DNA from: Calliopsis andreniformis
Taxonomy: Eukaryota > Arthropoda > Insecta > Hymenoptera > Andrenidae
Direction: 5' to 3'
DNA length: 64,000 nucleotides
Assembly (NCBI RefSeq): GCF_051401765.1
Contig: NW_027480482.1
Coordinates: forward strand, 1,302,001-1,366,000
Under the pieces are notes generated by a model. That model did no database searches. It was not told the origin of the DNA and saw only the letters and a program-made list of their open reading frames with translations. This document shows positions 34,385 through 49,200 of this stretch, piece after piece (the stretch's first letter is position 1; every line of letters begins with the position of its first letter). The translations under genes and the position numbers were made by a program.

Positions 34385-37300
34385 AAGATTGAGTATTGAG
34401 GGTTCAAGATTGCGGACTGAGGATTGAGGATTGAGGATTAAAGATTGAGGATTGAGGATTGAGGATTGAAGATTGAATATTGATGATTGAAGATTGAGTA
34501 TTGAGGATTGAGTGTTGTGGATTGAGGACGAGGACTGAGGGTTGAATATTGATGTTCGATGTCTGAGGATTGTGGATTGAGGATTGAGGATTGAAGATTG
34601 AGTATTGAGGATTGAAGATTGAGGATTGAGGATTGAGTATTGAAGATTGAGGATTTGGGACAGAGGATTGAAGGTTGAGGTTTGAGGATTGAGGATTGAG
34701 GATTGAGGATTGACGCTTGAGGATTGAGGATTGAGGATGGAGGATAGAAGAGAGAGGACTGAGTATTGTGGATTGAAGAATGAGGATTGAGGATTGAGGA
34801 TTGAGGATTGAGGATTGAAGACTGAGTATAGAGGATTGAGGATTGAGGATTGAGGATTGAAGATTGAGTATTGAGGATTGAAGATTGAGTATTGGGTGTT
34901 GAGGATTGAGGAATGAAGATTAAGGATTGAGGACTGAGGACTGAGGATTGAGGATTGAGGATTGAGGATTGAGGATTGAATATTGATGATTGAAGATTGA
35001 GGATTGAGCATTGAGGGTTGTGGATTGAGGACAAGGACTGAGCGTTGAATATTGATGTTTGAGGTCTGAGGATTGAGGATTGAGGATTGAGAATTGAGGA
35101 TTGAGGATTGAGGATTGAAGATTGAGGATTGGGTATTGAGGATTGAAGAATGAGGATTGAGGATTGAGGATTGAGGATTGAAGATTGCAGATTGGGTATT
35201 GAGGATTGAAGACAGAGTATTGAGGATTGAGGATTGAGGATTGAGCATTGAGGATTGAAGGTTGAGGATTGAGGATTGAAGATTGAGTATTGAGGATTGA
35301 AGACTGACGATTGAGGATTGAGGATTGAGGATTGAGGATTGAGGGTTGAAGATTGAGTAATGAGGATTGAAAATTGAGGATTGAGGGTTGAGGACTGAGG
35401 ATTGAGGATTGAGGATTGGGGATTGAAGATTGAGGATTGAAGATTGAGTATTGAGGATTGAAGATTGAGGATTGAGGATTGCGGATTTAGGATTGAGGAT
35501 TGAAGATTGAGGATTGGGGACAGAGTGTTGAGGGTAGACTGATGAGAATTGATGTTTGTGGATAGAGATTTGAAGATTGCAGATTGAGTATTGAGTAATG
35601 AAAACTGTGAGTTGATGATATTCTATTGAGGATTGAGGATTGGCAACTGATTGTTGAGGAGTGAGGGCTGAAGATTGAGGATTCAGGATTGAGAATTAAG
35701 GATTGAGGTTTGAGGACTTAGGATTGAGGATTGAGGATTGAGGATTGAGGTTTGAGGATTGAAGATTGAAGATTGAGGATTGAGTGTTGTGGATTGAGGA
35801 CGTGGACTCAGGGTTGAGTATTGATGTTTGAGTTCTGAGGATTGAGGATTGAGGATTGAGGATTGAGAATTGAGGATTGAGGATGGAGGATTGAAGATTG
35901 AGGATTGGGTATTGAGGATTGAAGAATGAGGATTGAGGATTGAGGATTGCGGATTGAGGATTGAGGATTGAAGATTGAGAATTGAGGATTGAAGATTGAG
36001 GATTGAGGATTGAGTATTGAAGATTGAGGATTTGGGACAGAGGATTGAAGATTGAGGATTGATGATTGAGGATTGAGGATTGAGGATTGTGGATTGAGGA
36101 TTGAGGATTGAAGATTGAGGATTGGGTATTGAGGATTGAAGAATGAGGACTGAGGATAGAAATCTGTGAATTGAGGATATTCTATTGAGGATTGAAGATT
36201 GACAATTGATTTTTGAGGACTGAGGGCTGAAGATTGAGGATTCAGGATTGCGGATTCAGGATTGAGGTTTGAGGACTGAGGATTGAGGGTTGAGGATTGA
36301 GGATTGAGGATTGAGGATTGAAGATTGAGTATTGAGGATTGAGGATTGAGGATTGAGGATTGAAGGTTGAGGATTGGGTATTGAGGATTGAACATTGTGG
36401 ATTGAGGATTGAGTATTGAGGATTGAAGATTGAGGATTGAAGATTGAATATTGATGATAGAAGATTGAGGATCGAGGATTGAGGGTTGTGGATTGAGGAC
36501 GGGGACTGAGGATTGAGTATTGATGTTTGAGGTCTGAGGATTGAGGATTGAGGATTGAAGATTGAGGATTGGGTATTGATGATTGAAGGATGAGGATTGA
36601 GGATTGAGGATTGACGATTGAGGATTGAAGATTGAGGATTGAGGATTAAGGATTGAGGATTGAATAATGAGTATTGAGGATTGAAGATAGAGGATTGAGG
36701 GTTGAGGGTTGAGGATTGAGGTCGAGGACTGAGGGTTGAGTATTGATGTTTGAGATCTGAGGATTGAGGATTGAGGATTGACAATTGAGGATTGAGGATT
36801 GAGGGTTGAAGATTGAGGATTGGGTGTTGAGGATTGAAGAATGAGGATTGAGGATTGAGGATTGAGGATTGAGGATTGAAGGTTGAGTATTGAGGATTGA
36901 GGATTGAGGATTGAGGATTGAGGATTGAGGATTGAGGATTGAGGATCGAGGATTGAAGATTGAGTATTGAGGTTTGAAGATTGAGGATTGAGGATTGAGG
37001 ATTGAGGATTAAAGATTGAGGACTGAGGATTGAGGATTGAGGATTGAGGATTGAGGATTGAAGATTGAATATTGATGATTGAAGATTGAGGATTGAGGAT
37101 TGAGGGTTGTGGATTGAGGGCAAGGACTGAGGGTTGAATATTGATGTTTGAGGTCTGAGTGTTGAGGATTGAGCATTGAGAGTTGAGGATTGAGGATTGA
37201 GGATTGAAGATTGAGGATTGGGTATTGAGGATTGAAGAATGAGGATTGATGGTTGAGGATTGAGGATTGAAGATTGCAGATTGAGTATTGAGGATTGAAG

Positions 37301-39276
37301 ACTGAGGATTGAGGATTGAGGATTGAGAATAGAGGATTGAGGATTGAGTATTGAGGATTGAAGATTGAGTATTGAGGATTGAAGACTGACGATTGAGGAT
37401 TGAGGGTTGAGGATTGAGGATTGAGGATTGAAAATTGAGTATTGAGGATTGATAATTGAGGATTGAGGATTGAGGATTGAGGATTGAGGATTGAGGATTG
37501 AGGATTGAATATTGAGTATTGAGGATTGAAGGTTGAGTATTGAGGATTGAGGATTGAGGACTGAGGACTGAGGATTGAGGATTGAGAATAGAGGATTTAG
37601 GATTGAGGATTGAAGATTGAGGATTGGGTATTGAGGATTGAAGAATGAGGATTGAGGATTGAGGATTGAGGATTGCGGATTGAAGACTGAGGATTGAGGA
37701 TTGAGGATTGAGTGTTGAACATTGAGTATTGAGGATTGAAGATAGAGGATTGAGAATTGAGGGTTGAGGATTCAGGACGAGGACTGAAGGTTGAGGATTG
37801 AGGATTGAGGATTGAGTATTGAGGATTGAAGATTGAGTATTGAGGATTGAAGACTGACGATTGAGGATTGAGGGTTGAGGATTGGGTATTGAGGATTGAA
37901 GAATGAGGATTGAGGATTGAGGATTGAGGATTGCGGATTGAAGATTGAGGATTGGGTATTGAGGTTTGAGGGACGAGAATTGAGGATTGAGGCTTGAGGA
38001 CTGAGGGTTGACGATTGAGTATTGAAGATTGAGGATTGATTACTGAGGATTGAGAATTGAGGATTGAGGATTGAGGATTGAGGATTGAGGATTGAGGATT
38101 GAGGATTCAGTATTGAGGATTGAAGATTGAGAATTGAGGATTGAGGATTGAACATTGAGCACTGAGCGTTCAGGGTTGAGTGATGAGAATTGATGTTTGT
38201 GGATAGAGATTTGAAGGTTGCAGATTGAGTATTGAGTATGGAAAACTGTGGGTTGAGGATATGCTTTTGGGGATTGAGGATTGACAACAGACCGCTGAGA
38301 ACTGTGGGCTGAAGATTGAGGATGCAGGATTGAGGATTCAGAATTGAGGTTTGAGGACTGAGCAATGAGGATTGAGGGTTGAGAATTGAGGATTGAGGAT
38401 TGAGGATTGAAGATTGAGGATTGGGAATTGAGGATTGAAGAATGAGGATTGAGGATTGAGGATTGAGGATTGAGGATTGAGGATTGAGGATTGAGGATTG
38501 AGGATTGAAGATTGAGGATTGGGTATTGAGGATTGAGGATTGAAGATTGAATATCGATGGTTGAAGATTCAGGATCGAGGATTGAGGGTTGTGCATTGAG
38601 GACGAGGACTCAGGGTTGAGTATTGATGTTTGAGTACTGAGGATTGAGGATTGAGGATTGAGAATTGAGGATTGTGGATTGAGGATTGAAGATTGAGGAT
38701 TGGGTATTGAGGATTGAAGAATGAGGATTAACGATTGAGGATAGAGGACTGAGGATTGAAGATTGAGTATTGAGGATTGAAGATTGAGGATTGAGGATTG
38801 AGTATTGAAGATTGAGGATTTGGGACTGAGGATTGAAGATTGAGGATTGATGATTGAGGATTGAGGATTGAGGATTGAGGATTGAGGATTGAGGATTGAA
38901 GATTGAGGATTGGTTATTGAGGATTGAAGAATGAGGACTGAGGATAGAAATCTGTGAATTGAGGATATTCTATTGAGGATTGAAGATTGACAATTGATTT
39001 TTGAGGACTGAGGGCTGAAGATTGAGGATTCAGGATTGCGGATTCAGGATTGAGGTTTGAGGACTGAGGATTGAGGATTGAGGATTGAGGATTGAAGATT
39101 GAGTATTGAGGATTGAGGATTGAGGATTGAGGATTGAAGGTTGAGGATTGGGTATTGAGGATTGAACATTGTGGATTGAGGATTGAGTATTGAGGATTGA
39201 AGATTGAGGATTGAAGATTGAATATTGATGATAGAAGATTGAGGATCGAGGATTGAGGGTTGAGGATTGAGGATTG
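34385..39276. repeat. 4.87-kb-period repeat, copy 1
   Basis: The segment has gamma (35617), delta (36176), alpha (38258) and a second delta (38964). It matches the next copy at an offset of 4,892 at the left (34401/39293) and 4,871 from gamma onward (35617/40488 and 36176/41047). The 21-bp change is three GAGGATT units that copy 2 lacks near 39.58 kb. By alpha the offset is 4,711, because copy 1 has an extra block of about 150 bp near 37.67-37.82 kb. The alpha core reads CTTTTG here. Confidence 0.8.
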
Positions 39277-42200
39277 AAGATTGAGTATTGAGGGTTCAAG
39301 ATTGCGGACTGAGGATTGAGGATTGAGGATTAAAGATTGAGGATTGAGGATTGAGGATTGAAGATTGAATATTGATGATTGAAGATTGAGTATTGAGGAT
39401 TGAGTGTTGTGGATTGAGGACGAGGACTGAGGGTTGAATATTGATGTTCGATGTCTGAGGATTGTGGATTGAGGATTGAGGATTGAAGATTGAGTATTGA
39501 GGATTGAAGATTGAGGATTGAGGATTGAGTATTGAAGATTGAGGATTTGGGACAGAGGATTGAAGGTTGAGGTTTGAGGATTGACGCTTGAGGATTGAGG
39601 ATTGAGGATGGAGGATAGAAGAGAGAGGACTGAGTATTGTGGATTGAAGAATGAGGATTGAGGATTGAGGATTGAGGATTGAGGATTGAAGACTGAGTAT
39701 AGAGGATTGAGGATTGAGGATTGAGGATTGAAGATTGAGTATTGAGGATTGAAGATTGAGTATTGGGTGTTGAGGATTGAGGAATGAAGATTGAGGATTG
39801 AGGACTGAGGACTGAGGATTGAGGATTGAGGATTGAGGATTGAGGATTGAATATTGATGATTGAAGATTGAGGATTGAGCATTGAGGGTTGTGGATTGAA
39901 GACAAGGACTGAGGGTTGAATATTGATGTTTGAGGTCTGAGGATTGAGGATTGAGGATTGAGAATTGAGGATTGAGGATTGAGGATTGAAGATTGAGGAT
40001 TGGGTATTGAGGATTGAAGAATGAGGATTGAGGATTGAGGATTGAGGATTGAAGATTGCAGATTGGGTATTGAGGATTGAAGACAGAGTATTGAGGATTG
40101 AGGATTGAGGATTGAGCATTGAGGATTGAAGGTTGAGGATTGAGGATTGAAGATTGAGTATTGAGGATTGAAGACTGACGATTGAGGATTGAGGATTGAG
40201 GATTGAGGATTGAGGGTTGAAGATTGAGTAATGAGGATTGAAAATTGAGGATTGAGGGTTGAGGACTGAGGATTGAGGATTGAGGATTGGGGATTGAAGA
40301 TTGAGGATTGAAGATTGAGTATTGAGGATTGAAGATTGAGGATTGAGGATTGCGGATTTAGGATTGAGGATTGAAGATTGAGGATTGGGGACAGAGTGTT
40401 GAGGGTAGACTGATGAGAATTGATGTTTGTGGATAGAGATTTGAAGATTGCAGATTGAGTATTGAGTAATGAAAACTGTGAGTTGATGATATTCTATTGA
40501 GGATTGAGGATTGGCAACTGATTGTTGAGGAGTGAGGGCTGAAGATTGAGGATTCAGGATTGAGAATTAAGGATTGAGGTTTGAGGACTTAGGATTGAGG
40601 ATTGAGGATTGAGGATTGAGGTTTGAGGATTGAAGATTGAAGATTGAGGATTGAGTGTTGTGGATTGAGGACGTGGACTCAGGGTTGAGTATTGATGTTT
40701 GAGTTCTGAGGATTGAGGATTGAGGATTGAGGATTGAGAATTGAGGATTGAGGATGGAGGATTGAAGATTGAGGATTGGGTATTGAGGATTGAAGAATGA
40801 GGATTGAGGATTGAGGATTGCGGATTGAGGATTGAGGATTGAAGATTGAGAATTGAGGATTGAAGATTGAGGATTGAGGATTGAGTATTGAAGATTGAGG
40901 ATTTGGGACAGAGGATTGAAGATTGTGGATTGATGATTGAGGATTGAGGATTGAGGATTGTGGATTGAGGATTGAGGATTCAAGATTGAGGATTGGGTAT
41001 TGAGGATTGAAGAATGAGGACTGAGGATAGAAATCTGTGAATTGAGGATATTCTATTGAGGATTGAAGATTGACAATTGATTTTTGAGGACTGAGGGCTG
41101 AAGATTGAGGATTCAGGATTGCGTATTCAGGATTGAGGTTTGAGGACTGAGGATTGAGGGTTGAGGATTGAGGATTGAGGATTGAGGATTGAAGATTGAG
41201 TATTGAGGATTGAGGATTGAGGATTGAGGATTGAAGGTTGAGGATTGGGTATTGAGGATTGAACATTGTGGATTGAGGATTGAGTATTGAGGATTGAAGA
41301 TTGAGGATTGAAGATTGAATATTGATGATAGAAGATTGAGGATCGAGGATTGAGGGTTGTGGATTGAGGACGGGGACTGAGGGTTGAGTATTGATGTTTG
41401 AGGTCTGAGGATTGAGGATTGAGGATTGAAGATTGAGGATTGGGTATTGATGATTGAAGGATGAGGATTGAGGATTGAGGATTGACGATTGAGGATTGAA
41501 GATTGAGGATTGAGGATTAAGGATTGAGGATTGAATAATGAGTATTGAGGATTGAAGATAGAGGGTTGAGGGTTGAGGATTGAGGACGAGGACTGAGGGT
41601 TGAGTATTGATGTTTGAGATCTGAGGATTGAGGATTGAGGATTGACAATTGAGGATTGAGGATTGAGGGTTGAAGATTGAGGATTGGGTGTTGAGGATTG
41701 AAGAATGAGGATTGAGGATTGAGGATTGAGGATTGAGGATTGAAGGTTGAGTATTGAGGATTGAGGATTGAGGATTGAGGATTGAGGATTGAGGATTGAG
41801 GATTGAGGATCGAGGATTGAAGATTGAGTATTGAGGTTTGAAGATTGAGGATTGAGGATTGAGGATTGAGGATTAAAGATTGAGGATTGAGGATTGAGGA
41901 TTGAGGATTGAGGATTGAGGATTGAAGATTGAATATTGATGATTGAAGATTGAGGATTGAGGATTGAGGGTTGTGGATTGAGGGCAAGGACTGAGGGTTG
42001 AATATTGATGTTTGAGGTCTGAGTGTTGAGGATTGAGCATTGAGAGTTGAGGATTGAGGATTGAGGATTGAAGATTGAGGATTGGGTATTGAGGATTGAA
42101 GAATGAGGATTGATGATTGAGGATTGAGGATTGAAGATTGCAGATTGAGTATTGAGGATTGAAGACTGAGGATTGAGGATTGAGGATTGAGAATAGAGGA

Positions 42201-43505
42201 TTGAGGATTGAGTATTGAGGATTGAAGATTGAGTATTGAGGATTGAAGACTGACGATTGAGGATTGAGGGTTGAGGATTGAGGATTGAGGATTGAAAATT
42301 GAGTATTGAGGATTGATAATTGAGGATTGAGGATTGAGGATTGAGGATTGAGGATTGAGGATTGAGGATTGAATATTGAGTATTGAGGATTGAAGGTTGA
42401 GTATTGAGGATTGAGGATTGAGGACTGAGGACTGAGGATTGAGGATTGAGAATAGAGGATTTAGGATTGAGGATTGAAGATTGAGGATTGGGTATTGAGG
42501 ATTGAAGAATGAGGATTGAGGATTGAGTATTGAGGATTGAAGATTGAGTATTGAGGATTGAAGACTGACGATTGAGGATTGAGGGTTGAGGATTGGGTAT
42601 TGAGGATTGAAGAATGAGGATTGAGGATTGAGGATTGAGGATTGCGGATTGAAGATTGAGGATTGGGTATTGAGGTTTGAGGGACGAGAATTGAGGATTG
42701 AGGCTTGAGGACTGAGGGTTGACGATTGAGTATTGAAGATTGAGGATTGATTACTGAGGATTGAGAATTGAGGATTGAGGATTGAGGATTGAGGATTGAG
42801 GATTGAGGATTGAGGATTCAGTATTGAGGATTGAAGATTGAGAATTGAGGATTGAGGATTGAACATTGAGCACTGAGCGTTCAGGGTTGAGTGATGAGAA
42901 TTGATGTTTGTGGATAGAGATTTGAAGGTTGCAGATTGAGTATTGAGTATGGAAAACTGTGGGTTGAGGATATGCTATTGGGGATTGAGGATTGACAACA
43001 GACCGCTGAGAACTGTGGGCTGAAGATTGAGGATGCAGGATTGAGGATTCAGAATTGAGGTTTGAGGACTGAGCAATGAGGATTGAGGGTTGAGAATTGA
43101 GGATTGAGGATTGAGGATTGAAGATTGAGGATTGGGTATTGAGGATTGAAGAATGAGGATTGAGGATTGAGGATTGAGGATTGAGGATTGAGGATTGAGG
43201 ATTGAGGATTGAGGATTGAAGATTGAGGATTGGGTATTGAGGATTGAGGATTGAAGATTGAATATCGATGGTTGAAGATTCAGGATCGAGGATTGAGGGT
43301 TGTGCATTGAGGACGAGGACTCAGGGTTGAGTATTGATGTTTGAGTACTGAGGATTGAGGATTGAGGATTGAGAATTGAGGATTGTGGATTGAGGATTGA
43401 AGATTGAGGATTGGGTATTGAGGATTGAAGAATGAGGATTAAGGATTGAGGATAGAGGACTGAGGATTGAAGATTGAGTATTGAGGATTGAAGATTGAGG
43501 ATTGA
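39277..43505. repeat. 4.87-kb-period repeat, copy 2
   Basis: This is the partner of 34385-38790, with gamma (40488), delta (41047) and alpha (42969). It stays similar past alpha up to about 43.50 kb, where it changes into a GAGGAT-GAGGGCT sister M stretch not present at the matching place in copy 1. Confidence 0.8.
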
Positions 43506-45235
43506 GGATGAGGGCTGAGGGTTGAGGATTGAGGTTTGAGGACTGAGGACTGAGGATTGAGGATTGAGGATTGAAGATTGAGGATTGTGTGTTGAGGATT
43601 GAAGAATGAGGATTGAGGATTGAGGATTCGGGATTGAGCATTGAAGATTGAGTATTGAGGATTGAAGATTGAGGATTGCGGATTGAGGATTGAGGATTGA
43701 AGATTGAGGATTGGGTATTGAGGATTGAAGAATGAGGATTGAAGATTGAGGATTGGGTATTGAGGATTGAAGAATGAGGATTGAGGATTGAGGATTGAGG
43801 ATTGCGGATTGAAGACTGAGGATTGAGGATTGAGGATTGAGGATTGAGGATTGAGAATTGAGGATTGAGGATTGAGGATTGAGGATTGAAGATTGAGGAT
43901 TGTGTGTTGAGGATTGAAGAATGAGGATTGAGGATTGAGGATTCGGGATTGAGCATTGAAGATTGAGTATTGAGGATTGAAGATTGAGGATTGCGGATTG
44001 TGGATTGAGGATGGTGGATTGAGGACTGAGGATTGAAGATTGAGTACTGAGGGTTGCAGATTGCGGATTGAGGATTAAGGATTGAGGATTGAGGATGAGG
44101 GCTGAGGGTTGAGGATTGAGGTTTGAGGACTGAGGACTGAGGATTGAGGATTGAGGATTGAAGGTTGAGTATTAAGGATTGAGGATTGAGGATTGAGGAT
44201 TGAGGATTGAGGATTGAGGATTGAGGATTGAGGATTGAGGACAAGGACTGAGGGTTGAATATTGATGTTTGAGGTCTGAGGGTTGAGGATTGAGCATTGA
44301 GAATGGAGGATTGAGGATTGAGGATTGAAGATTGAGGATTGGGTATTGAGGATTGAAGAATGAGGATTGAAGATTGAGGATTGGGTATTGAGGATTGAAG
44401 AATGAGGATTGAGGATTGAGGATTGAGGATTGCGGATTGAAGACTGAGGATTGAGGATTGAGGATTGAGTGTTGAATATTGAGTATTGAGGATTGAATAT
44501 AGAGGATTGAGGATTGAGGGGTGAGGATTGAGGACGAGGATTGAAGGTTGAGGATTGAGGTTTGAGGATTGAGGATTGAGGTCTGAGGACTGAGGACTGA
44601 GGATTGAGGATTGAGAATAGAGGATTTAGGATTGAGAATTGAAGATTGAGGATTGGGTATTGAGGATTGAAGAATGAGCATTGAGGATTGAGGATTGAGG
44701 ATTGCGGATTGAAGATTGAGGATTGGGTATTGAGGTTTGAGGGACGAGAATTGAGGATTGAGGCTTGAGGACTGAGGGTTGACGATTGAGCATTGGAGAT
44801 TGAGGATTGATTACTGAGGATTGGGGATTGAGGATTGAGGATTGAGGATTGAGGATTGAGGATTGAGGATTGAGGATTCAGTATTGAGGATTGAAGATTG
44901 AGAATTGAGGATTCAGGATTGAACATTGAGCACTGAGCGTTCAGGGTTGAGTGTTGAGAATTGATGTTTGTGGATAGAGATTTGAAGATTGCAGATTGAG
45001 TATTGAGTATTGAAAACTGTGGGTTGAGGATATGCTATTGGGGATTGAGGATTGACAACTGACTGCTGAGGACTGAGGGCTGAAGATTGAGGATGCAGGA
45101 TTGAGGATTCAGAATTGAGGTTTGAGGACTGAGGAATGAGGATTGAGGGTTGAGAATTGAGGATTGAGGATTGAGGATTGAAGATTGAGGATTGGGTATT
45201 GAGGATTGAAGAATGAGGATTGAGGATTGAGGATT
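43506..45235. repeat. Pre-alpha stretch, alpha, and alpha-to-P fusion
   Basis: After a patchwork of short post-delta pieces (43.5-44.1 kb) comes the standard pre-alpha run and alpha (45029). The run matches 49.2-50.4 kb at an offset of 5,163 (45029/50192). About 200 bp after the core the sequence jumps straight into P at 45236, skipping the zeta module that normally lies between. This is a deletion junction relative to 9.66-10.72 kb. Confidence 0.72.
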
Positions 45236-48200
45236 GATTATTGAGGATTGAGGATTGAAGATTGAGTATTGGGGAATGAGGATTGACAATTGAGGTTTGA
45301 GTATTGAGGATTGAGAATTGAGGATTGATTATTGAAGATTGAGTATTGAGGATTGAAGATTGTGGATTGAGGATTGAGGATTGAGGATGAGGGCTGAGGG
45401 TTCAGGATTGAGGTTTCAGGACTGAGGACTGAGGATTGAGAATTGCGAATACAGGATTGAGGATTGAGGATTGAAGATTGAGGATTGGGTATTGAGGATT
45501 GAAGAATGAGGATTGAGGATTGAGGATTGAGGATTGAGGATTGAAGATTCAGGATTGAGGATTGAGACTTGAGGATTGAATACTGAGTATTGAGGATTGA
45601 AGATAGAGGATTGAGGATTGAGTGTTGAGGATTGAGGACGAGGACTGACGGTGTAGGATTGAGGTTTGAGGATTGAGGATTCAGGATTGAGGACTGAGGA
45701 TTGAGGATTGAGGATTGAGGATTGAGGATTAGAGGATTGAAGATTGAATATTGATGATTGAAGATTGAGGATTGAGGATTGATGGTTGTGGACTGAGGAC
45801 GAGGACTGAGGGTTGAATATTGATGTTTGAGGTCTGAGGATTGTGGATTGAGGATTGACGATTGAAGATTGAATATTGATGATTGAAGGTTGAGGATCGA
45901 GGATTGTGGGTTGTGGATTGAGGACGAGGACTGAGGGTTGAGTATTGATGTTTGAGGTCTGAGGATTGAGGATTGAGGATTGAGGATTGAGAATTGAGGA
46001 TTGAGGATTGAGGATTGAAGATTGAGGATTGGGTATTGAGGATTGAAGAATGAGGATTGAGGATTGAGGATAGAGGACTGAGTATTGAAGATTGAGTATT
46101 AAGGATTGAAGATTGAGGATTGAGGATTGAGTATTGAAGATTGAGGATTTGGGACTGAGGATTGAAGATTGAGGATTGATGATTGAGGATTGAGGATTGA
46201 GGATTGAGGATTGAGGATTGAGGATTGAAGATTGAGGATTGGGTATTGAGGATTGAAGAATGAGGGTTGATGATTGAAATCTGTGAGTTGAGGATATTCT
46301 ATTGATGATTGAGGATTGACAATTGATTTTTGAGGAATGAGGGCTGAAGATTGAGGATTCAGGATTGAGGACTCGGGACTGAGGTTTGAGGACTGAGGAT
46401 TGAGGATTGAGGATTGAGGATTGAGGATTGAGGATTGAAGATTGAGGATTGGGTATTGAGTATTGAACATTGAGGATTGAGTGTTGAGTATTGAGGATTG
46501 AGGATTGAGGATTGAAGATTGAATATTGATGATTGAAGGTTGAGGTTCGAGGATTGAGGGTTGTGGATTGAGGACGAGGACTGAGGGTTGAGTATTGATG
46601 TTTGAGATCTGTGGATTGAGGATTGAGGATTGAGAATTGAGGAATGAGGATTGAAGATTGAGGATTGGGTATTGAGGATTGAAGAATGAAGGTTGATGAT
46701 TGAAATCTGTGAGTTGAGGATATTCTATTGATGATTGAGGATTGACAATTGATTTTTGAGGAATGAGGGCTGAGGATTGAGGATTCAGGATTGAGGACTC
46801 GGGATTGAGGTTTGAGGACTGAGGATTGAGGATTGAGGATTGAGGATTGAGGATTGAGGATTGAAGATTGAGGATTGGGTATTGTGTATTGAACATTGAG
46901 GATTGAGGGTTGAGTATTGAGGATTGAGTATTGAGGATTGAGGATTGAGGATTGAGGATTGAGGATTGAGGATTGAGGATTGAGGATTGAGGATTGAGGA
47001 TTGCGGATCGAGGATTGAAGATTGAGGATTGAGGATTGAGGATTGAGGATTGAGGATTGCAGATTGAGTATTGAGTAATGAAATCTGTGAATTGATGATA
47101 TTCTATTGAGGATTGAGGATTGACAACTGATTGTTGAGGAGTGAGGGCTGTAGATTGAGGATTCAGGATTGAGGAATAAGGATTGAAGTTTGAGGACTGA
47201 GGATTGAGGATTGAGGATTGAGGATTGAGGATTGAGGATTGAAGATTGAGGATTGAGGATTGATGGTTGTGGATTGAGGACGAGGACTCAGGGATGAGTA
47301 TTGATGTTTGAGTTCTGAGGATTGAGGATTGAGGATTGAGAATTGAGGATTGAGGGTTGAGGATTGAAGATTGTGGATTGGGTATTGAGGATTGAAGGAT
47401 GGGGATTGAGGATTGAGGATTGAGGATTGAGGATTGAAGATTGAGTATTGGGGATTCAAGATTGAGGATTGAGGATTGAGTATTGAATATTGAGGATTTG
47501 GGACAGAGGATTGAAGATTGAGGATTGATGATTGAGGATTGGGTATTGAGGATTGAAGAATGAGGATTGAGGATTGAGGATTGAGGATTGAGGATTGAAG
47601 ATTGAGTATTGTGGATTGAAGGTTGACGGTTGAGGATTGAGGATTGAGGATTGAGGATTGAGGATTGAGGATTGAGGATTGAAGATTGAGTATTGAGAAT
47701 TGAAGATTGATGATTGAGGATTGAGGATTGAGGATTGAGGATTGAAGATTGAGGATTGAAGATTGAGTATTGAGGATTGAAGATTGAGGATTGAGGATTG
47801 CGGATTTAGGATTGAGGATTGAAGATTGAGGATTGGGGACAGAGTGCTGAGGGTAGACTGATGAGAATTGATGTTTGTGGATAGAGATTTGAAGATTGCA
47901 GATTGAGTATTGAGTAATGAAAACTGTGAGTTGATGATATTCTATTGAGGATTGAGGATTGGCAACTGATTGTTGAGGAGTGAGGGCTGAAGATTGAGGA
48001 TTCAGGATTGAGAATTAAGGATTGAGGTTTGAGGACTTAGGATTGAGGATTGAGGATTGAGGATTGAGGTTTGAGGATTGAAGATTGAAGATTGAGGATT
48101 GAGTGTTGTGGATTGAGGACGTGGACTGAGGGTTGAGTATTGATGTTTGAGTTCTGAGGATTGAGGATTGAGGATTGAGAATTGAGGATTGAGGATGGAG

Positions 48201-49200
48201 GATTGAAGATTGAGGATTGGGTATTGAGGATTGAAGAATGAGGATTGAGGATTGAGGATTGCGGATTGAGGATTGAGGATTGAAGATTGAGAATTGAGGA
48301 TTGAAGATTGAGGATTGAGGATTGAGTATTGAAGATTGAGGATTTGGGACAGAGGATTGAAGATTGAGGATTGATGATTGAGGATTGAGGATTGAGGATT
48401 GTGGATTGAGGATTGAGGATTGAAGATTGAGGATTGGGTATTGAAGATTGAAGAATGAGGACTGAGGATAGAAATCCGTGAATTGAGGATATTCTATTGA
48501 GGATTGAAGATTGACAATTGATTTTTGAGGACTGAGGGCTGAAGATTGAGGATTCTGGATTGCGGATTCGGGAATGAGGTTTGAGGACTGAGGATTGAGG
48601 GTTGAGGATTGAGGATTGAGGATTGAGGATTGAAGATTGAGTATTGAGGATTGAGGATTGAGGATTGAGGATTGAAGGTTGAGGATTGGGTATTGAGGAT
48701 TGAACATTGTGGATTCAGGATTGAGTATTGAGGATTGAGGATTGAGGATTGAAGATTGAATATTGATGATAGAAGGTTGAGGTTCGAGGATTGAGGGTTG
48801 TGGATTGAGGACGGGGACTGAGGGTTGAGTATTGATGTTTGAGGTCTGAGGATTGAGGATTGAGGATTGAGAATTGAGGATTGAGGATTGAGGATTGAGG
48901 ATTGAAGATTGAGGATTGTGTGTTGAGGATTGAAGAATGAGGATTGAGGATTGAGGATTCGGGATTGAGCATTGAAGATTGAGTATTGAGGATTGAAGAT
49001 TGAGGATTGCGGATTGTGGATTGAGGATGGTGGATTGAGGATTGAGGATTGAAGATTGAGTATTGAGGGTTGCAGATTGCGGATTGAGGATTAAGGATTG
49101 AGGATTGAGGATGAGGGCTGAGGGTTGAGGATTGAGGTTTGAGGACTGAGGACTGAGGATTGAGGATTGAGGATTGAAGGTTGAGTATTGAGGATTGAGG
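45236..49200. repeat. P-M-epsilon-epsilon-beta-gamma-delta stretch
   Basis: P 45236, M 45383, the 8-bp unit (45731), epsilon 46293 and 46719, beta 47097, gamma 47936 and delta 48488 follow the standard order. P and M are displaced from 10716 and 10863 by 34,520 bp, and the epsilon doublet from 11766/12192 by 34,527 bp, so a single heptamer separates the two offsets. Confidence 0.78.
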
